From positions 4,154,001 to 4,218,000 of the forward strand of contig JABRWF010000004.1 in NCBI GenBank assembly GCA_018343915.1: 64,000 nucleotides of DNA. The letters are read 5' to 3'. Below, one piece after another: positions 12,212-25,705 of the stretch. Source of the stretch: Agroathelia rolfsii (lineage: Eukaryota; Basidiomycota; Agaricomycetes; Amylocorticiales; Amylocorticiaceae). The first letter of the stretch is position 1; each line of letters opens with the position of its first letter. The notes below the pieces were generated by a model. That model made no database searches. It saw nothing but the letters and a program-made list of their open reading frames with translations, and was not told where the DNA came from. Position numbers and translations under genes: made by a program.

Positions 12212-13564
12212 TTTAGGAGGGAGAAAGAGGATCGTGTGGGCGTAGGCTTGGGTGTCTAGAGACTAATGAATGCGAAAGATGGCAGATGCGTTGCGAGGTG
12301 CCTTTTTAGATTGCCAGTAACAGACTATGTATGCGCCTTGATCAGAGGGGATAGCGAGCTCGTTTATGCCTAGAGAAGGGCAGAAAGAGAGCAAGAGGGG
12401 TGCAAAGTGAGGGTAAGAGCAAGAGACGGTGAGGAAACCCGGAGAGACGACGAAGGCGAGAGAAAAGAGGGAGAACGGACAGCAATTGCCGTCGGATCGA
12501 GCCGAGTGCCGATTTATCCGGTGTTTCATTAGACTACAAAAACAGTTGTTACACTTGCTTGTACAATTATATACGATTGTTACTCCATCTGTTATTTACT
12601 TGACTACAAATACCATTTACAACTTTCCTGTAGCAACAGTATCCTCATATCGTATCCCATCAAGGAATCACTCATCAATTCAATGTTGTCTTGCAATCCA
12701 TCACATTACTTGCTTGATCCCACTGCCATACAGAGACTAATATGTGGTCAGTCCATCCAAGAATGGCACCCTGGCTGCGTGCTGCAACGTCTCTGGGATC
12801 CATTTCCTCTCAACTATCCCTGTATTTCCGGCGCTGAAGCTGCACAGCTTATCTATAAATGCATACTGGACGAGCGTCTAAACCTTTCAGGCACCCATAC
12901 GTCTAATGGGTCAGGTAGACAACATGCATCAGTTTCTGATTTATGAATCGTGGCGAAAGCTTGGCGCTTGAGTCAACGTTTATATTCGCATTCAATCAAC
13001 TTGCTGCAATGCTTTTGTCCTGGACATTTAGAATAAAAGCCCTGGCACTTTCTCCGAAAGATCGACGACAAAGGGCAATCGGGGAGATCGAATTGGCTGG
13101 AAAAACACTTCTTGCTTATTGTGTTTCTCCGGCGGCATATTCAAGTATCGTTTGCAAGGGCTCAAGTACCCAACAACTAGTACACCTTTAATAACTCAGC
13201 CGCCATCCATGGCGCATGAGTAGCCAAGCAACTACACCGTTTCATCAACCAACCATCACCCACCGAAAAGGCTAGCCTCCGTCTGAAAACAAAAATTTTA
13301 CCAGTGCAAGGCACTCGAGCACAGGAAATATGCGAAGAATTCAGGAGTAAAAAGTACTTGTATGATGATACATTTCCAGAGAAGATCAAATGACAGAGCA
13401 CATCGAAAGCAGTAGTAATATAAAGAGAGTGTGAAATGAAAATAGAAAGAGGTGATGAAGGTCAGGATGTAGCCAAATGTGTTGTAATAAATTGACGAAG
13501 AACAATCTTCTTCACGAAAATGAAATGGATGCTGATCATGATTAGAGAGATTACTACTGCCCAC
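12212..13564. other. Intergenic, 1.35 kb
   Basis: The segment lies between the KRE9-like gene start and the 3' end of the Bud6 gene. Short open frames near 12263-12946 have no recognisable content. No RNA gene or repeat was seen. Confidence 0.45.
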
Positions 13565-16500
13565 TCAAAATGTTCCCTGCTCAAGTGCAGGAGATGACTG
13601 ACCGCTAAACGTGCCAGGACTGCTAGGGACACCTCCGCCACTGTTAAACATGGCCTTCAGCGTCATGTCGTTTCTTACCTGTCTCACCCTCTCCGCCTCC
13701 TCTGCCCCGCCCGTCTTCTTCAACTTCTTGCTATCGACGAATCCTTTCAGCTCGCGCTCAAATTCATCTCCCTTGTTGGCAAGATCCCGCTCCCGGTTCC
13801 GCTGGTTGGCCGCAATGGCCTTCATGCGCCGCTCAGGATCGATCGCAGCACCGCGGATCTCCATCATGACCGAGTTCAAGCCGTCAATCCCTTCCTCAGC
13901 AGGCGGCGGCCTAAACTGCCTGCGCGAGCGACTCGAGCCTGAGCCCGTACTGCGAAGACGGATAAACTCCTCAATGGGCCTGAACACCTTCACGACCTCC
14001 TTGTGATCCTCGAGCAGATCGCTCAAAAACTCCTCCTGGTGCTGCAAGAACTGCTGCTCCTCCACAATATTCTGCAGCTCCTCCGCCCACGTCTTCTTCC
14101 ACATCGGCTTGATCGTCTCCATGTGGTTCTTTAGGCTCTCGAGCTCCGCCGCGGCCGTCTCAATGTCCGTCTGAATGGTGCGCAGCACCTGCGGCTTCGG
14201 CGTCACATGCCGCTTCACCACGTCATCCCGCACGTTCTCCACGTTGTCCTGCAGCTCCTCGATGCGCGTCAGCGCGTTCTGCGACCGCTCGTCAAGCTTC
14301 GTCTTGCCCGTATCGATGTACGCGCGCGCGCCGCCGACGCTCGTACTCGCCAGCTGCCGCACCTTCGCCGTCTGGTCGCGCAGCGCGCCGAGTGAGTCCT
14401 TCGTCTGCTTCGTAAACTCCGTGTAGAGCTGCCGCATCACGCCGAGGTCCCGGCGCAGGTTCTGCACTTCGTCAAATTGCGTACGCAGATCGGACACGAT
14501 CCGCGAGGTGTACTCCGTCATGACGGATCCACCCGTGATCTGGGACGTGATCGTCGTGCCGGTGTACTCCGGTTGGAGTGCTGCTGCCTGGAGCGGCGGC
14601 GGGGAAGGCGTGCGCTGATCGCTTACAAGTCGCGAGAGCCTCCGGGCGACGTTCTGTAGCTGCCTGTCGCTTGGTCGTGGGGCGATGGTTTCGTCCATCG
14701 CGTGCGCGACAATGGTGGGCAGTTGAGATTGATGTCGATTTGATGCAACTGACGCGCGTAGCTCCTTGATGTCTTGCGACAAGCTTGATATCTGCAGATC
14801 AATATGTTGCTTGATCTGATCGAGGGCTACAAATGCATAAAAAAATCTCAGAAGAAGAAAAAAAGTGCAAAACATGATCGCCGACGACATACGTTCAATG
14901 TTAAGAGATAACAAACACTTCTCCTTAACCTCATCCATATCCTCGAGTTCATACTGCACACCGCTACTCGGGTCCCGAATGTAGATTGCAGGGAAATTCT
15001 CCTTGCCAGGATTATACGCAAATTTATCCACGAAGAGCATGCGCAACGAAGAAAGTGACAGGCCCGGCTCAATCGTAGCCTTTTTGACTTCGCGCCCGAC
15101 CTGTAAGAAGACCTGGAAAGACGTCGGTGTCGATGAATCCGCCCCACTTGGCGCAGGTTCCGTTTCCAGGGCTTCGGCCGCCGCCGCCGTTGTTGGCGGC
15201 GCCGTGGCTGGCACAGGGCTTGCTCTCGCAGATGACGGCAGTGGTGGCACAGGCGGTACCTCTTCTTCCTCCGGGATTGACGGCTGGATTACTAGACCAG
15301 GGGCGCCGCCACCCCTGCGTGCAGCGCCAGACGCCGAGGCGTCCCGCTTTTCGCTCATCATGTTGGGGCCCTCTCCTTCCCCCTCCGTGAGCACGTCCAA
15401 ATCGCCTTGCGTTGGCGCAGAGCCATTCACGAGCTGCGAGCGTCGACGGTACAGGTCCCGCGCGGATCGCTCCTTGCTGGTAGTACCACCAGTGATTTTA
15501 GAGATATTGTATGTTGAGAAACGCTTTGATGCGCGCCGCTCGAGGCTGTCTCCGTGTCCTAGGGCGGCCAGCGATTTGGCCATGGAGACAGGCGGTGGTG
15601 GTGGTGGTGGCAGCATCCTCTGTTCGGGGGACGTCTCGGTCTGTGGGGTGTATGACGTGCCGTTCGGTCCTTGTGGTTCCGGCTCTTCCGGAGGCGGTGG
15701 GGACGGTGCAGCTTCAACGACGACAGCAGGAGGAGGTACAGGCGGATCCATGAGGGAATAACGTTTCATGTCAGGAGGGACTTGCGAAGCTGTCTGTGGT
15801 GGAGGAGCTTGGGATGGGGATGCCGGTTCTCGTTCATCCTCCTGCTCAACGATGGGGAGGGTGCGTGCTTCTGGCGATGTCATGGAAGCTCCAAACGAGT
15901 CCGAACGGGGTGGTGGTGGCCTGGAAGAGACGGATGCACGATCTGCAGGTTGCTCTGTGATTGGCGTGATAAATCCACCGATAAAAGATTCCTCGGGATA
16001 AGACGCCAGCTGCGGAGGAGATGAGACAGAGGATGCAGAATTATTCCGTCTTGAGGCTGGTGTTCTTCGTGAAGAGACACTATTCCGGTCGTTGGCAGAT
16101 TGAGATTGGCTGAGTTGAGGCCGGTGCAGAGAACCAGAACCGGAGCCGTCTTTACGAGAAGAGCGAGAAGAGCGGCTGCCTGTTCGCTCGTGGCCTGGTT
16201 GGTCTGATTTATGCCTGTGTTCGGTCCCGATTCTGCGGTATTGCGATTGTTTTTCTCGTAGGCCTTGAAGCAGATTTGTGATGATCTGTCTGACATTAGG
16301 AAGGTAGACCTCTAGGATTTCTGGTGAAGCATCCTCGGCCAGACATCGTTCTAGTACGTCTCGTAACTCATCCGGCACAGACATAAGTTCTCTGTAAAAG
16401 GTACAAGATTATTGTTAATAAAGATAGCATGCAGAAGTTTTATCGACAAAAGCGATTGTAGCTTTTATGACTATGAAAAGTGGGATTTATCAAACGATAG

Positions 16501-17036
16501 CAAGTCACACTCCAGACCGAAGCTTAGTCACTGGCCAGTCTATTGATTGCGTCTTTGCTTGTTTGAAAGGGGTGATAACAGACCCAGCCTTGCAATCGCC
16601 CACCGCAGAAATGGCCGAATCAAAAGGAATTACGACTACTCACGACATGTCAATGTTGAACGAGGCAAAGGCAGAGACGGCCGAGTTGAATTGGTTTCCT
16701 AGGCGAACATATACATCGCTGACCTCCTCCTCAGTTGCCTTGTATGTGCTCCAGTTCGAAAGACATTCTAGCAATGCTTTGATAGACACTAGGAGACGCG
16801 TCACTGCAGATTCTACTGCGGGCTAGAAAGGAAACCGCCCTTTCAGTTAGTGGTCGATTTCATGCTTGCTTGATTTAAATGCTGATGCAGAACGAGCGAC
16901 ATACATGGGCGGTAGTAGAACGACTGCTATTCGTGCGCTCAGTACCTCTACTCGAGCTGGAGGTCGATGATGTGCGAGTATCACGACGGGTGGGTTGCGT
17001 GGGGGTCGTTGAGCGTGTTGGATCTGTATTCGACAT
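13565..17036 (-). CDS. BUD6: Bud6/AIP3 actin-interacting polarity factor
   Basis: Exons 16905-17036, 16644-16822, 14893-16391 and 13565-14826 give 1,023 residues. The N-terminus has a Ser/Thr/Arg-rich leader and then the conserved helical block VESAVTRLL, VSDVYVRLGNQFNSAVSAFA and DMSELMSVPDELRDVLERCL, which only forms when exons 1-3 are joined. A long Pro/Ser-rich linker follows, with several polyproline stretches of the sort that bind profilin or SH3 domains. The C-terminal half is the AIP3 domain (VFLQVGREVKKATIEPGLSL, then long coiled coils DQIKQHIDLQISSLSQDIKE and ELESLKNHMETIKPMWKKTW). In yeast, Bud6 promotes formin-driven actin nucleation at growth sites and septa. The 66-base intron at 14827-14892 has no stop and keeps frame, so retention would add 22 residues. 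Confidence 0.9.
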
Positions 17037-17543
17037 GAGAGGGGGAGTCCTGGGGATAAAATCCGAAGCAGAGACGATGGACGATGGAGGCCGTTTGCGC
17101 AGGAGCAGTTGAGGACTGGCCTGAGATGAACGAACGAACGCTAACGCTATGCCCCTGGGCTAGTCTGAATATAGATGATAATTACCTTTTAAGTAATGTC
17201 TGTCTATGGCCACTTAGCCGAACAGCTATTGCGATCCATAACACCTGGCACGTGGGTTCGAGTGCCCTCATGGGATTTTTGTTCTCGTTAATATTTTTCA
17301 CGGTTCATCCTCTGATCGTCATACAACCCAGTCCCACTGCTGCGCTGATCCTTTCTCGGTTAGGATGGGACATGCCGGTTGTTGGTCAACAGGGAAACGA
17401 GACCGCAGGCTGCGCAGGCAGATGCGGCTTGGCTGTCCCTTGCACTGCCATTACAATACCCCAGCTATAACTTCACGGCTTGCTTCTCTCGCCCGCTGTT
17501 GTGTCAAACTTCAACAGAAACCAGTTATATATCCCAATTTGCC
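17037..17543. promoter_or_regulatory. Divergent intergenic region, BUD6 / unknown gene
   Basis: About 500 bases between two divergent start codons, so both promoters should lie here. No TATA-like element was found at a convincing distance. A tRNA-like B-box match near 17249 was considered and rejected. Confidence 0.35.
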
Positions 17544-19411
17544 ATGAGCTTAGATCAGAACTTGTTTACACTCGTCGTCAAACCTCACGAGGAGAACCCG
17601 GAGGTGCTCGACCTCGTCGACCCCAATGGCGTCCTCCATTATCGGAAGCAGCGTGCTGTGGAAGCAATCGGGTACAAGATTGAGGTCTACGGTATGTCTC
17701 AGGCTCCATTGGTATCCCTTCTTTCTCTTACATCATTTCGTTCGGGACGTAGACCCCTTATCGGAATCACTGTTGTCGACGGTAACTGCACCCAGTGTCT
17801 CTGGCAAACACAGAACGATCGAATTGTACAATCCTACTGTCGCCATCGAGCTTAAATACACCGGCAGACTAGCGTTCAAATGGAGTTTCAAGTGGGAAGA
17901 GTATGTCAATACTGGTGATCGAAATCCTCTATCCCATTCATTCATCAATCAATAGGCACGAGTTCGAGTGGAAACGCGAAGAATGCTACATGCTTCGTAA
18001 ACCAGACCCACCGGTGCTAGTGGCTGTTACAAAGGAGCCCCAGGGCAAGATCAAGACAACATCTGTCCAGATCTTGGATTATAACTTGAGGCGGTAAGTG
18101 CCAATCTTCATCATCACGCCCTGTATCTACTTATTGACAGACTGGAAGATTCGAAATTGATGATCGGAGAGGACTAGAAATCGTCATTCTCACCGCTCTT
18201 CTTTCGTTTTCTGACACTGACGATACAAACCGCAAGCCTTCATCTAGCCTTGGACCTTCGCGGCAACCTTCTGAATTACCTGAAACGAGTGCACTCTCAG
18301 ACCAAGCACCAGAGCTTCCACCCAAACCACCTGCAAAAAGGGGAATTGATAGAATCGTAGAAAAACAAGCGATGGTTGGAGAGATAAACGAAGTGACCGT
18401 TGATGATGAGGGTACCGTTGAAGAATACGGCAAGCATTGTGCTGGACTGCTGGAGGTCTGTAGACAAATGATAACAGGTCAAACAACGACTCATCTAAAT
18501 CGGATAGGAGGATGCCATGCTATTTATCACAGTTCGCTCAGCAGACGCGCAATTCGTATCAAAAGTACTGCAAGTCATTGAGGAAACGAAGCGAATTCGA
18601 CACAAGTCAGGGCTAGACCAAGACGAAGACTTGCATCAATATGTCGTTCATGAATCAACGGCGACCGCTCCTTCTGCTTCTTCAGCACAAAAGGGGAAGG
18701 GGCCTCGGATAATCAATTTGGATGACGATCCCAAGGACAAGGCCAAGAATAAAGCAACAGACAAGTTAAAGGCGCAGGTTAATGATTACAAACCGCCAAC
18801 AAGTCTCGCTGTGCACTTGAGTAAGATTCCTATGCCCGAGCTACAGCCAAAAAAGACGTCCAGAAGGTCCTCTTCCCCGCCTAAGAAGAAAGAAAAGGAA
18901 ACCAAGACAAGTAAAAATACCAGAGAGGATGACCACCTTGGTAAACTCCTCTTGAACGTTTATGCATCTCGGTCTAACCCTTTTCCCAGCAGCCTCTTCT
19001 TCAAAACCTTCAAAACCCAAGTCTCCGGCACGCGTTAAACCCCATGAAGTTCACCCCCATCAGCCGTCACCATCTCCCGCACAACTGAACAACCCTTTAA
19101 TTTATGCCGCACCTCCACCTCTGCCTAGATCGCCTCGTCCGCCCCAAAACCAAGCAATGCCGATACCAGCTCATTTCCGTGAGAGCAATAATAACAGCCA
19201 TGCAGGAAATTGGAATCCCCGCCAGCCACCAACGAACGAGGGACCAACCTCATCACCTTACGGAGGCCCCTCCGCAGCATATACGATAGGGATGCCAATG
19301 TTGTCTCCTCCTCCTCCTCCTCCTCCTCCTCTTCCTCTCTCAAGCGGAGCGCAACGACCGTCCGGTGGGAGTAGAGTGTCCAGCTTCTTTGATCGATTCC
19401 ATGGTCGATAA
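17544..19411 (+). CDS. Conserved fungal protein of unknown function
   Basis: Exons 17544-17691, 17753-17900, 17956-18093, 18149-18455, 18508-18940 and 18990-19411 give 531 residues. The first 220 residues look like a compact beta-rich domain: DPNGVLHYRKQR, then WSFKWEEHEFEWKREECYML, RKPDPPVLVAVTKEP, TTSVQILDYNLRRFEIDD and GLEIVILTALLSF. I recognise the pattern from other basidiomycetes but know no assigned function; a tubby/LURP-like fold is a guess. The second half is disordered, with lysine-rich and proline-rich parts ending in a polyproline run and a short C-terminal motif (SSFFDRFHGR). Splice joins follow the conserved reading; the fourth acceptor was taken as GGAAG, because the nearer CAG would end the protein early. 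Confidence 0.72.
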
Positions 19412-20320
19412 AAATGCTCCAGATATAGCCTGATCGAATGCCAAGTTACTACTTATTGCCACACCTACGAGTGCACGCATATGCCAGCGAACGTCTTTCT
19501 TTATCTGCATACACATATTGATGAACACTTTGTTATCTACTATTTATTGCGCCTGTCAACGGTACCGCTGCCGTCGTTGAGACCCTAGGCCTGTTCTGGT
19601 TGCTGATCATTGCCTAACTTTGATAGCATGAACGGTTGTCAGCTCGCGCCATGCGTAGCGAGCCGCGCGTGCTTCGCAGATGGATGATAGGGGAAAGATT
19701 GGACAAACCTCTGGATGTCTATGTTAGTAGCCTTTATACTCCTATTAGATGTGCAGTATAAGTAAATAATAACAATGTTAGTTAGTTCGATTCAGTCAAG
19801 AGGAATAATGATATGAAGCTTAGACATTGTATCCTCGGGAAAAGCAATGTGCTATGCCTGTGCATCCAAGTTTACCGAGGCCGGGCCGCAGGCTGAGGAG
19901 CAACCACGCGGGTCTCATCTGGGAAAGTCTGCTTCTCTTATATCCATGCACCCATCTGTTCCTTATGAATTGGTCTGCTGATTATCTTATATCCCGCTGC
20001 GCCTGTGATGTGCGCACCATCTGCTGCACGGCCATATGATTGCGTCGGTTGACGGTTCCCAACCACCAATCGCCAAGTTCAAGCCATCAGTCTGGCACAC
20101 TATCTGCCCGAGTCTCAGCCAGTCTGAATCGCCGCCGTCTCCGTCTCCATCGAAGCACCATATGTCAATTCACTGGGTTGGCTTCGACGGCGATGCAGCT
20201 CAGAAAGAAGCCTCTTTTTCATAATTGTGCTCCTATATAGAGGGCCTAACCGTTTGCATATCCTGGTCCTCCCCCACCTTCGTCTGCCTCCGACGCCCGC
20301 CTCATTGACACTCACTTGCT
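19412..20320. other. Intergenic, 0.9 kb
   Basis: The 3' side of the unknown gene and the promoter side of the sedolisin. A TATA-like TATATAG at 20234-20240 lies about 80 bases before the sedolisin start codon. Otherwise nothing recognisable. Confidence 0.4.
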
Positions 20321-22754
20321 ATGGTCTGGTCGTCGCTCATCGTGCTCGGTCTCGCGCAGGCCTGCTTAGCCAAGCCGTTCGTCAAGCGCTGGGATGACTT
20401 TGTCGAGAAACATACCTGGGTACAGGTCCCCAAGGGATGGGAGTTCCACAGCCCTGCGCCGAAAGACCACTCCTTCAACATGCGAATCGCACTCAAACAG
20501 AGCAACATTGATGGTTTGATCGAGGCACTATACCGTGTGAGCGACCCTATGCATGAGAGGTGAATTGTCTTTATGGCATCTTCCTCCCTGGCCTAACTCA
20601 GACTGAATGGAAATTCGTATTCCTTGTCTGTCTACAAAGCTATGGTAACCATCTCTCGAGCGAGGAAGTCGATGCTCTCGTTGCACCCCACCCCGATACC
20701 GTGGACCTCGTCGAGCAATGGCTATCCCATCATGGTATCGATACCAGCTCCCTGGCCAAGTCGTCCTCGGGCGATTCCGTCACCCTTCGTGTTACCGTTG
20801 GCCAGGCAGAAGAGATGTTGGGCACAACCTACAACGTTTACTATCACCCCGAATCAAACGATTATGTTGTCCGTACGCTATCATACAACGTCCCTAGTGC
20901 CCTTCACGGCCATGTCGATCTTGTGTCGCCCACAACGTACTTTGGCACCATCAAAAGCATGCGTGCTACAAGCCGTCTTAGCACTAACAACCAGATCCTC
21001 CAGTCTGAGGCTGAGAGAGAGACGTCGGAGCTGCTGAGCATCCTCGCTGTTCCTTCGAGTTGCAGGGAGACCATCACGCCCGCTTGTTTGAAGGCACTCT
21101 ACAACACGACTTCGTACACGCCTACGGAGACCTCGAAGAACATCCTTGGCATTGTTGGTTATCTCGAGGAGTATGCCAACGACGCTGACCTTCAGGTGAT
21201 TGATTCTTGGCACAAATCCCAATATTATCAAAATCTTATGTTTCGCTTTAGACTTTCTATAAGAAGTACCTCACGGCAGCTGAGGGCTCTTCCTTCACCC
21301 TAGTTGAGGTCAACGGCGGTCTCAATAACCAAAATGATCCTGGTGTCGAAGCTAATCTCGATGTAAGCTACTTTTGTATTCATATGAATTCCTTGTTGGC
21401 TCACGGTTAGCTTTAGGTCCAATATGGTGGCTCAATTTCCTATCCCACTCCGTTCATCTACTATAGTGTAGGAGGCTCACCTCCTTTTGATCCTGATTCG
21501 GCTGAAACCTCTAATACTAATGAGCCTTACCTCAACTGGTGGGTGGTCGAGTCTTTTATTTTATTGCGCTTTCATCGTCTAATAGATATCGATAGGCTCG
21601 ACTACATTCTTGACGCTTCTACGGTCCCTCAAACGTTCAGCACGTCCTACGGCGACGATGAGCAAACTGTGCCATACGATTATGCCGTCAACGTTTGCAA
21701 CTTGTTTGCGCAGCTCGGCGCCCGTGGTAGCTCTGTTTTGTTCTCTTCTGGCGATGATGGTGTTGGAAACGGAAGCTGCGAGAGCAACAATGGTACCAAC
21801 GCCGTCGCCTTCCAACCCAACTTCCCTGCTTCTTGTACGTCCTTACGTTCCTATATGTATTCTTGAATTTTTCTCACAGATTACGCAGGCCCTTATGTTA
21901 CTAGCGTCGGCGCTACAACCTCTATTTCACCCGAAGTGGCCGCTTCCTTCAGCGCCGGTGGATTCTCAAACTACTTCCCTCGCCCGTCATACCAGGACTC
22001 GACCGTCAGCTCTTGGCTTACATCCTTTGGCACAAAGAAATATGCCGGTCTCTACAAGTATGTTACTGGCCTTTTCGTGTAACATTGACAGAACACTGAG
22101 AATGATCGTGTTCAAAAGCCGCTCCAGCCGTGCTTACCCTGATGTTTCTGCTCAAGGAGAGAACTTCCAGGTCGTTATAGGCGGATACGTGGAAGGTGTC
22201 GATGGAACTAGCTGCAGTTCTCCGGTAACTACGATATCCTCAGAATTCTATGCAGACAACATTTACGGACTCATTATTCCCAGACATTCGCCGCCATTGT
22301 TTCCCTTCTTAATGACTACCGTCTTTCTCTTGGAAAGTCTACTCTTGGTTTCCTTAATCCCGTCAGTGTTTATTTTTGCTCGCCTTTTTTTCTCATCAGA
22401 ATAAACTGACACATTTGGTTTTTTTTTTTTTTTTTTTCTATTCACCAGTTTTTGTACACAAACGCTAGCTCTGGCCTCAACGACATCACCTCTGGTGACA
22501 ACCCAGGTTGCAACACCAAGTACGTACACAAATTCTTCTTCTCTCGCAAATTCAATCCTCATGATGGGACTAACGAATCATTTAACCCTACAGTGGTTTC
22601 TCTGCCGGCGTTGGATGGGATCCCGTGAGTATTACTTTGTCCATGTACCAGTATCACTTAGATTTGATCGACTGATCTCATAACTCCTCTTTAGGTTACT
22701 GGTCTAGGCACACCCAACTTCGGTCTTCTTCAGGCCCTCGTTAAGAACCTATAA
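20321..22754 (+). CDS. Secreted sedolisin-type serine protease (peptidase family S53)
   Basis: Eleven exons (20321-20559, 20640-21195, 21252-21362, 21417-21538, 21596-21834, 21889-22057, 22119-22224, 22284-22361, 22449-22519, 22594-22624, 22695-22754) give 593 residues. A signal peptide (MVWSSLIVLGLAQACLA) precedes a pro-kumamolisin activation domain (HSFNMRIALKQSNIDGLIEA, YGNHLSSEEVDALVAPHPD). The catalytic domain has Glu and Asp in GIVGYLEEYANDADLQ, the oxyanion Asp in SSGDDGVG, the nucleophile Ser in VDGTSCSSP and the C-terminal calcium-binding region (GWDPVTGLGTPNFG). The enzyme should act outside the cell at acid pH as a tripeptidyl-peptidase or endopeptidase, in nutrient digestion. The sixth exon is joined at GCAG|GCCC so that the conserved FPASCPYVTSVGATT reads through. 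All catalytic residues are present. Confidence 0.92.
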
Positions 22755-25029
22755 ACGAAAGAGGAGAACAAGGGCAAAAGAGGGTTGAATGTGAAGTTAC
22801 AATGAATGGCACATGTAGTGATATGGAACCCTTGTTTTTTTTTTTTTTTTAGAACCTGAATTCCATTTCCTCCACGTCATTGGCGCTTTTTCGCTATCTT
22901 CCATCAACATGTGTTGCCACTGGTGGCTCGCCGAGGGTTGGACCTACTCAGGAGAGCCACCCTTTTTGATATGATAACCTTAAAAGGGACTGTGAGCATG
23001 TATTGATCACCATTCTTCGGCAAATTGAGTGGGGGTCGAGAACTTCAACATCAAGTGTTATGTGCTGCATCGTGCCATGCTTGGTATGTGTACGAGAGGC
23101 CGGTAAGTATACTTGGACGCTGCAACCTCAGGTGTTGCTCTTTACCCGTAAGGGCAAATTCAGCCTTGTCTCCGAGATCCAGCAAGCGAGGGTACACTTC
23201 ATGTATCCTTTCTCAGGCATGTCGCTTAATTTTAGGCTGACGTCGAGTTTCAAAAAGAACTGGCTTGGCTTCATTGTCGCTTCATGCACGCATGGACTTG
23301 TCCGTAACGACGGAACAACTTGAGACCGCTTGAGGAATGTGATCGGTCGAAGCCGCTGAACCCAGGCTATTGGGAATGACAATACACAGTGCTTTCATTA
23401 TCCTGATCATTTACGTCTTTAGCAAGCCCTTGCAGCGGCATGATGACGTGCGCTGAGCTCCCTGTGAAAGTCATATTCGTGTCAACCATGAGGTCATTGT
23501 GCATATATGTATAGTATCAAGGCATTTCCTGTTGTTATCAGCTCAAAACCCCAAAAATTGTTGAAGGCACATCAGATACTAAAGCATTGACATTAGACCA
23601 GAGTAGGAGTAGTCTAGAAACAAAGTTTCCGTAATGCTGATCTGTCAAACAAGAGGGTGTGGATCGTGATTGAAGGCATAGCATGTGCATTCCCCAAGCG
23701 TTGCGGTGCCGTTCCGATGACCTACCTATTTCGGCCAACGGTATATCCAGCATCAGAGTGAGATTAGTAAAGGTTGAATAACTCCCATCACCTCCAGAGA
23801 GCATACATGGTTCTACTGCTTTGGCATGACCACTATAGGATCACTCACTCCCTCAGTTCAACTTACATTAATGATCGATGACCAGTCAACTTGGAAATTG
23901 GTTATATGCACTGACGTCTTTTATTTGTCTACCTGCAAAAGATCGATGCCCATAAAGCTTGTTCGTCATACCATCTGTGGATCGCTCTGCTTCTGGAGGC
24001 ACGGTGGCATTTGCCACTAAGTATTCTAACGAGCTGCCAATGAATATTCTCCTCAGAATTTTCGAGTTTTAATATTCTAACGGTTTCAGTTGTGCAGGTT
24101 AACAACCGACCTTGGAAAAGTCAGAGCCTCCAATAGGAGAAGATATCACTAGATTCCTTTCTCCTGGCGGCGCCGGATGCCAGTGCAGGCTCAATTAAAT
24201 CCGACAGGCACTGTCACAGTGTACGCTTTAGACGGGAATATAGCAGTCTGCTTTAGCGCCATTCCTACACGGCGGTATCAGCTTCGTTAGAGACTGCACT
24301 GCCTCTAACACCAACACCGACGTTTAGTAGGCCCCGCATCACGGCACCTGGTTGCTGTCGGCAGGGCGCTGATAAACCAACCGGCGGCTACTACGTGCCT
24401 TTAGTGAGCTCAAACCACTAGCATAGGCTCGAACACTGTAAGCTGGAATTACTAGCGTCCTACATCTCAATCTAAATAAGTCATAGGTGCCTCATCTTCA
24501 AAGCTTTTATTTATTTCTTAACACGTATCATGCAAACTTGAAGCCTTTGTGGCGGGCTAATTGAACAGCCAGAAGGCTGGCAAAGTATAATTGCTGGCAC
24601 CGCCACGTGGCGGACTCTGTTCTGAAACAACACTTTTTTTTTTACTCAGACGCTTTCTAATGAAGATGCCGAGACATATCAACCTGGCTCTAACGTATGG
24701 ATGTGATGCGCGCACGACTCTTCAGGAAACTTCGACGAAGTAAGCCTGAAATAGGTAATGAGGCTAAATGAGTGTATCATTGCCAACAGCCCCACAATAC
24801 ACACGGCTGACTCATGGTAGAAATTCTAGGGAAGGATTAACAACACATGTACTAGGTTAACTGTCCAAAAAATAGGCGCTCATCTCCTCCGGTGTTGGGA
24901 ATTCTGCGAGTTTTCGCAACTCTTCGTTCGGATACCTTAGTTCACCGACTTTCATCCGTTTGGAGCCCTACATAAATGTAAGGATGTGACAAGCTGAAGG
25001 CGCGATCACTTTTGCTCCCACTGTGCCTC
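22755..25029. other. Gene-poor region, 2.3 kb
   Basis: No recognisable gene. A T-run at about 22834-22850 marks the sedolisin 3' side. Open frames at 23003-23323 and 23538-23804 resemble nothing known. No transposase, reverse transcriptase or long terminal repeat was recognised, so the origin of this stretch is unclear. Confidence 0.4.
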
Positions 25030-25705
25030 ATGCACGCATCACGCTCTTTTCCGTCCCAAATGTCTCGTGGCTCGTGTTACTCAGATCCTCATATGCGTCC
25101 ATTTGCTACTGTCGGCCAATATCCATATCCTTCTTTTACGCTCGTTGTTTCTTGTGCCTTTCTTCCACCACCAGACTCTAAGCATCATGCGACTCCCATT
25201 ACGCACTTTGGTGAAGAGGGGAACGAGCTGATGGTTAGCCCAATGCATTCAGTTATCTGAGTAATTTTCTAAGTAATATTGAATCACTATAGCATACCAT
25301 TGACTATCGGGATGATGATGATGTTATATTCGTGTCAATGCCTGGAGTAACATTTTACGTGGTGAGCAACTCGAGTGGTTATTGGATAAGTATATTGTTT
25401 TGATTCTTTATTCATTATGTTTAGGATGAAGACATACATACATATGTACCCAGTCATCGACGTCGCTTTGGCACTCTCAGCCGTTTTTATCGCCCGCCGA
25501 ACCCTGTACGTCATAAATCCCGCTCAAAACCAGGATTGCTGCGTTCTTCAGTGCGTATCAATCCACTCTGTTCTAATCTGTTGAATTAATCTCATTTATA
25601 TATTAGACACGCGCCATTGTCCAAAAATTCTCTGCATCACGGTTGCTGAGAAAAGGGATTGAAACCCCTACTAAGGTTCACGCCATGGATATATCTGGTT
25701 GCTAG
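25030..25705 (+). CDS. Small four-exon gene, unknown function
   Basis: Not recognised. Exons 25030-25233, 25293-25361, 25425-25550 and 25607-25705 join in phase 0 with canonical GT...AG introns of 59, 63 and 56 bases, and every exon length is a multiple of three (498 bases, 165 residues). The sequence has an acidic patch (HTIDYRDDDDVIFVSMPGVT) followed by a very basic second half (PSHRRRFGTLSRFYRPPN, RHKSRSKPGLLRS). It ends MDISGC, which is not a CaaX box. An in-frame ATG at 25060 is an alternative start. Four consistent exons by chance are unlikely, so I consider the gene probable although it has no family. Confidence 0.6.

Noticed and set aside
14848..15761. Long plus-strand open frames across the BUD6 gene
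   Set aside because: They are antisense shadows of a GC-rich, Pro/Ser-coding exon. The minus strand carries the conserved AIP3 domain.
17190..17275. Possible tRNA (B-box-like gggttcgagtgccc near 17247)
   Set aside because: No matching T-stem, acceptor stem or anticodon arm can be folded around it.
25694..25705. Mating-pheromone precursor ending near 25705
   Set aside because: The end reads MDISGC and lacks a CaaX box, and the protein is too long and basic.
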